DNA of 64,000 nucleotides. Origin: Nitrosopumilales archaeon. GTDB lineage: Archaea; Thermoproteota; Nitrososphaeria; Nitrososphaerales; Nitrosopumilaceae. This document shows positions 61,033 through 64,000 of the stretch, in pieces (the stretch's first letter is position 1; each line of letters starts with the position of its first letter). The translations under genes and the position numbers were made by a program. The notes under the pieces are model-generated. The model was not told the origin of the DNA, ran no database searches, and worked only from the letters and a program-made list of their open reading frames with translations. The DNA lies in NCBI GenBank assembly GCA_016838825.1, contig JAEHKU010000004.1, forward strand, positions 1 to 64,000. Reading direction: 5' to 3'.

Positions 61033-63693
61033 TCATGAATTCTTAATCATAACTTTTGTAACAATTGAGGCTTCACTATCAATAGGCTGATCTAGAGCGT
61101 TAGTTTCCAAGGAAGCAATTTTGTCCACAACGTCTTGACCTGATATCACTTCACCAAATATTGTGTATTGGCCATCTAACCATGGCGCATCATCTAGCAT
61201 TATGAAGAACTGTGATCCTGCACTATTAATGTCAGGGCCACGAGCCATAGATACAATGTATTTTTTATGTTGCAGATTGCTAAATTCTTGTGTTATTGTG
61301 TAACCTGGATCACCAGTACCCCACGTATCACGTGAACCCGTGATCGTGTTTGGATCTCCGCCTTGAATAACAAAACCAGGAACTATTCGGTGGAATAATG
61401 TTCCATCAAAAAATCCAGATTCTGTAAGTTCCTTAAAGTTAGCAACAGTTCGAGGTGCTACATCATCCTTGAAAGCAATTTCTATATCACCAAAGACTGT
61501 TGTTAAAACTGCTGTTTCCCCACTTGGTTTGAAATTTGTTTTTTCAATAGACAATTCATAATCATGATTAACTTCGTAAATCAGGACGCCAGAAATTATA
61601 CCAGCATCATTTCTGTTAATGCTTGGTGATTCATAAGCTAGTTTTAAGGGACCATCTCCCGTCGAAAAATATTTGATATCTTTTACATAAACCGGTTCAA
61701 AACCTGGTAGGAAAACATTTGTTTCTAACTCAGATATCTCATCTAAATAGAAAACTGGAGTGAAAGGAATCATTTTCCCTGCTAGTGTATTCTCCCAAAA
61801 GTAGTCATTTGGGTAATAGTCTTCATGAAGGTATTGTAGAGTGTTTTCTCCAGATATTCGAATAATCCAAAACATTTTGCTCTCCTCTCCACCACCTCCT
61901 AGGAAATAAAGTGGTTCTTCACCTACGTCTGTAATTCTTTGACCTACTACATATATCAGAACATAGTCCGCCTCTAGATCTTGTAGAATCTTCCAGGCTT
62001 CACTTTCATTACTCACAAACATTTTTGCAAGTTGTTCAATTCTTTCTGTAAATAGTGTAGAGTTATCAGCCAGAGTTGTTCTTTCGCCGATTGTTGTTAT
62101 CCAGTAGCCATAATCCCACCATGAAGCTATTATTGCATCCTCAGGCGTATTATTTTTTATCCAATCTAATGCTACAAACCAGTCATCAGAAGCAAAATCA
62201 AAATTTGAGCCTCCATGAAGGATCGTAGGCGGTGCTTTTACAAAGTCAAGCAAGTTAGCGTTAACTGGAAAAACTGTTGGCAGCAAAAGTAGTATAATTA
62301 TCACTACCACATAAGAAATTTTATTTAGAGCTCTTGGGAGTTTCAGAACTTTTTTGTCCTTGATTAAACTATTTCCTAACATTTCAGAAGTTAAAATGGC
62401 CAAGCCAACTGATGAAAGAATGATTATACCAATAGATGAAAATAATTCCAATCGAGCGAAAGCAGAGCTAGCGTAAACCCCAACCAATCCTATAATTAAT
62501 GCAAAGACCATCATCTCATTTTTAATATGAACTGGTAACTTGCCCTTTTGATTATCCGTTGACCTTCTGAAAATAAACCAAACTCCAAGACCTGCAAAGA
62601 GAAGTAATACAGGCGTAGTTGTAAAAGTCTGTGCAACTGTTAGTGTAAGATGCTCTGCAACTGAAGCCGTAAGAACATCCTCTGTAGTTAAGAATGGATT
62701 TATTGCGTTAAGGTATCGAAATGTTGGTAATGTTAAGACGTTCGATGCAAGTAGTGCAATGGTTCCAATAATGGATATACTTAGGAATCCCAAACCATTA
62801 CGAATCCAAGTTTTTTCATTCTTGCTGAATTTGCGAATAATTGTCAGAATTACTAAAAATATTGTAGGTCCAAATAACCCAAAACCTCCAAATCCAACAA
62901 TAAAATCTATCCCAGGTCTCTCAAATGCTAATAAAGTAGTAAAGATTGTGACAACAAATAATGGCACAGCCCAAATCAGAAAATTGTGATCTTTTCTGAG
63001 GAAAGGAAGTGCTACAATAAACAAGCCTATTGGAATTACAAAGAATTGGTTTCCTCCCCATGCTGATAATCCAAAAGTCATGAAAACTCCTGCGGCAACT
63101 AATTTTGCAAAAGCAACCTTATGATTATCTGATTTCAGTCCGCTCAGAAATAGGTAAAGTGCTAAAAGTGAATAAAAAAGGCCAACTGGTTCTGATTTGA
63201 ACCAACCTATTGTACCCCTGATAATTAATGGTAGTGAGAGTGCAAAAAAAAGCGAGGCGAAAAGACCGGCGGTGGTACCACCCATAACACGAACAAGAGC
63301 AAATATAATTACAACAGTAAGTGAGGCAAAAATAACTGGAAGGATAATAGTAAAGTCATAAAGACTAGTTCCAAGACCGAAAATTTGGTACAAGAATGCT
63401 GCTGTAACATGTAACATGACCTGCGAAGTAGCTGATATGTTTCTGCCCCAAGGATACCAGCTCATATCGTCATGCCATTCTAGGTATTCATCTAAACCGT
63501 TTTCTACGAGAAATTCGGTAGCTCTATAATTAAAAAAAGGATCAAACTCGTTTAATTCAAAGCCATAATCGCCTGCTTGTGATCTAATTAGAGCTGACAT
63601 TGAAAAGGAGAGAGTAAGAATACCAATTATGAGCAGATGGTGCAAACGAAAATCAAAACTATAGACTGTGAATAATTTAGAATTAGAAACCAA
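61033..63693 (-). CDS. aglB: Oligosaccharyltransferase AglB (STT3) fused to a cyclophilin
   Basis: 886 residues in one frame. The N-terminal part has about 12 membrane helices and the extracellular loop with ELNEFDPFFNYRATEF (DxD-like metal site) near residue 42; the catalytic-domain motif WWDYG occurs near 522 in IASWWDYGYWITT. It transfers a lipid-linked glycan to Asn. From about residue 725 (61033-61521) follows a full cyclophilin: TLFHRIVPGFVIQGGDP, SAGSQFFIML and APWLDGQYTIFGEV, with the catalytic Arg and Phe present. This domain would sit outside the membrane. Confidence 0.9.
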   Translation of the reverse strand: MVSNSKLFTVYSFDFRLHHLLIIGILTLSFSMSALIRSQAGDYGFELNEFDPFFNYRATEFLVENGLDEYLEWHDDMSWYPWGRNISATSQVMLHVTAAFLYQIFGLGTSLYDFTIILPVIFASLTVVIIFALVRVMGGTTAGLFASLFFALSLPLIIRGTIGWFKSEPVGLFYSLLALYLFLSGLKSDNHKVAFAKLVAAGVFMTFGLSAWGGNQFFVIPIGLFIVALPFLRKDHNFLIWAVPLFVVTIFTTLLAFERPGIDFIVGFGGFGLFGPTIFLVILTIIRKFSKNEKTWIRNGLGFLSISIIGTIALLASNVLTLPTFRYLNAINPFLTTEDVLTASVAEHLTLTVAQTFTTTPVLLLFAGLGVWFIFRRSTDNQKGKLPVHIKNEMMVFALIIGLVGVYASSAFARLELFSSIGIIILSSVGLAILTSEMLGNSLIKDKKVLKLPRALNKISYVVVIIILLLLPTVFPVNANLLDFVKAPPTILHGGSNFDFASDDWFVALDWIKNNTPEDAIIASWWDYGYWITTIGERTTLADNSTLFTERIEQLAKMFVSNESEAWKILQDLEADYVLIYVVGQRITDVGEEPLYFLGGGGEESKMFWIIRISGENTLQYLHEDYYPNDYFWENTLAGKMIPFTPVFYLDEISELETNVFLPGFEPVYVKDIKYFSTGDGPLKLAYESPSINRNDAGIISGVLIYEVNHDYELSIEKTNFKPSGETAVLTTVFGDIEIAFKDDVAPRTVANFKELTESGFFDGTLFHRIVPGFVIQGGDPNTITGSRDTWGTGDPGYTITQEFSNLQHKKYIVSMARGPDINSAGSQFFIMLDDAPWLDGQYTIFGEVISGQDVVDKIASLETNALDQPIDSEASIVTKVMIKNS

Positions 63694-63722
63694 TCTTATT
63701 TTACGCCTATATACTTGATTTA

Positions 63723-64000
63723 TTACTCTTTTGTAAGAATTTCCACGTCGCAGGAATTAACTAGATTCCTGAATTTCTTTGCATCTTGTTCTGTTCCAAC
63801 TATAGTACCATAATGCATTGGGATTGCTAGTTTAGGTTTAATTTTTTCTGTCGCCATAGCTGCTTCGTTTGCTGTCATTACATATGTACCGCTCACAGGC
63901 ACAAACAGAACATCTGGTTTGAGATCTGTCATTGGAGGAATTAAATCAGAATCTCCAGTGTGATAAAATGATGTACCATCAATACTAACTATGAAACCTA
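63723..64000 (-). CDS. Metallo-beta-lactamase-fold hydrolase, C-terminal part (runs off the right edge)
   Basis: The visible 92 residues belong to the C-terminal half of an MBL-fold hydrolase of the UPF0173 type: YHTGDSDLIPPM (metal-ligand Asp) near the edge, then VLFVPVSGTYVMTANEAA and KLAIPMHYGTIVGTEQDA, which holds the last His ligand, followed by a short tail EILTKE. The first metal motif (HxHxDH) lies outside the window. Ends 29 bases from the AglB start on the same strand. Confidence 0.8.
   Translation of the reverse strand, partial: GFIVSIDGTSFYHTGDSDLIPPMTDLKPDVLFVPVSGTYVMTANEAAMATEKIKPKLAIPMHYGTIVGTEQDAKKFRNLVNSCDVEILTKE

Noticed and set aside
1-64000. CRISPR array, rRNA operon or insertion sequence
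   Set aside because: No regularly spaced repeats, rRNA segments, transposase frames or terminal inverted repeats were seen; the only mobile-element sign is the integrase-like fragment at the left edge.

Overview
The window is a chromosomal segment of an ammonia-oxidising-type thaumarchaeon (Nitrososphaerota, probably the Nitrosopumilales). I infer this from several things seen together: AT-rich DNA with short intergenic gaps and leaderless-looking starts; archaeal informational genes (GatD/GatE, pelota, aIF2-alpha, Nop10, Cdc48, an archaeal-type SRP RNA); a split-subunit heme-copper oxidase with a double cupredoxin; a tetraether lipid synthase homologue; a bacterial-type DnaK/DnaJ/GrpE set; and a noncanonical tRNA intron. 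No species call is possible from sequence alone.

Layout. 0-4 kb: the N-terminal part of a tyrosine recombinase abuts the 3' end of tRNA-Val, so an integrated element may lie just left of the window; then aspartate kinase, a branched-chain aminotransferase and tRNA-Lys. 4-8.5 kb: a terminal oxidase operon read leftwards (split subunit II, subunit I, a double cupredoxin, a half-size heme A synthase). 8.5-13.5 kb: metabolic genes (histidine phosphatase, F420:NADP oxidoreductase-like protein, class I aminotransferase, a DUF59-PqqD fusion, MtnA/eIF2B-like isomerase) and tRNA-Arg. 13.5-22.7 kb: a surface-glycan and lipid region with a nucleotide-sugar-dehydrogenase-like protein, four glycosyltransferases, two tandem membrane paralogues, a radical SAM/SPASM protein and the tetraether synthase homologue. 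22.8-36.3 kb: two regulators, a C/D box sRNA, pelota, CutA, a site-2 protease, a tRNA thiolation enzyme, SRP RNA, acylphosphatase, uL2, Cdc48, GatD-GatE and tRNA-Leu.

36.3-52.7 kb: a HAD phosphatase, dnaJ-dnaK-grpE (transcribed grpE first), a Rossmann protein, a DUF354 protein, an intron-containing tRNA-Gln, an ABC exporter, an RPA-like protein, an Lhr-type helicase, a RadB-like ATPase, LSm, a bacterial-type MetK, an SDR protein and a membrane-anchored J protein. 52.7-60 kb: cobalamin genes (cbiD-cbiG-cbiX-cbiC, then cbiA and a corrinoid adenosyltransferase) with an Lrp regulator and a KaiC-like protein lacking Walker A between them. 60-64 kb: aIF2-alpha, Nop10, an AglB oligosaccharyltransferase with a cyclophilin fused to its C-terminus, and a partial metallo-beta-lactamase-fold protein.

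The most notable items are the AglB-cyclophilin fusion, the 16-nt bulge-helix-bulge intron in the D-arm of tRNA-Gln, a well-formed C/D box sRNA hidden in a gap, the split CoxB, and the DUF59-PqqD fusion. All were read by eye; no database search was run.
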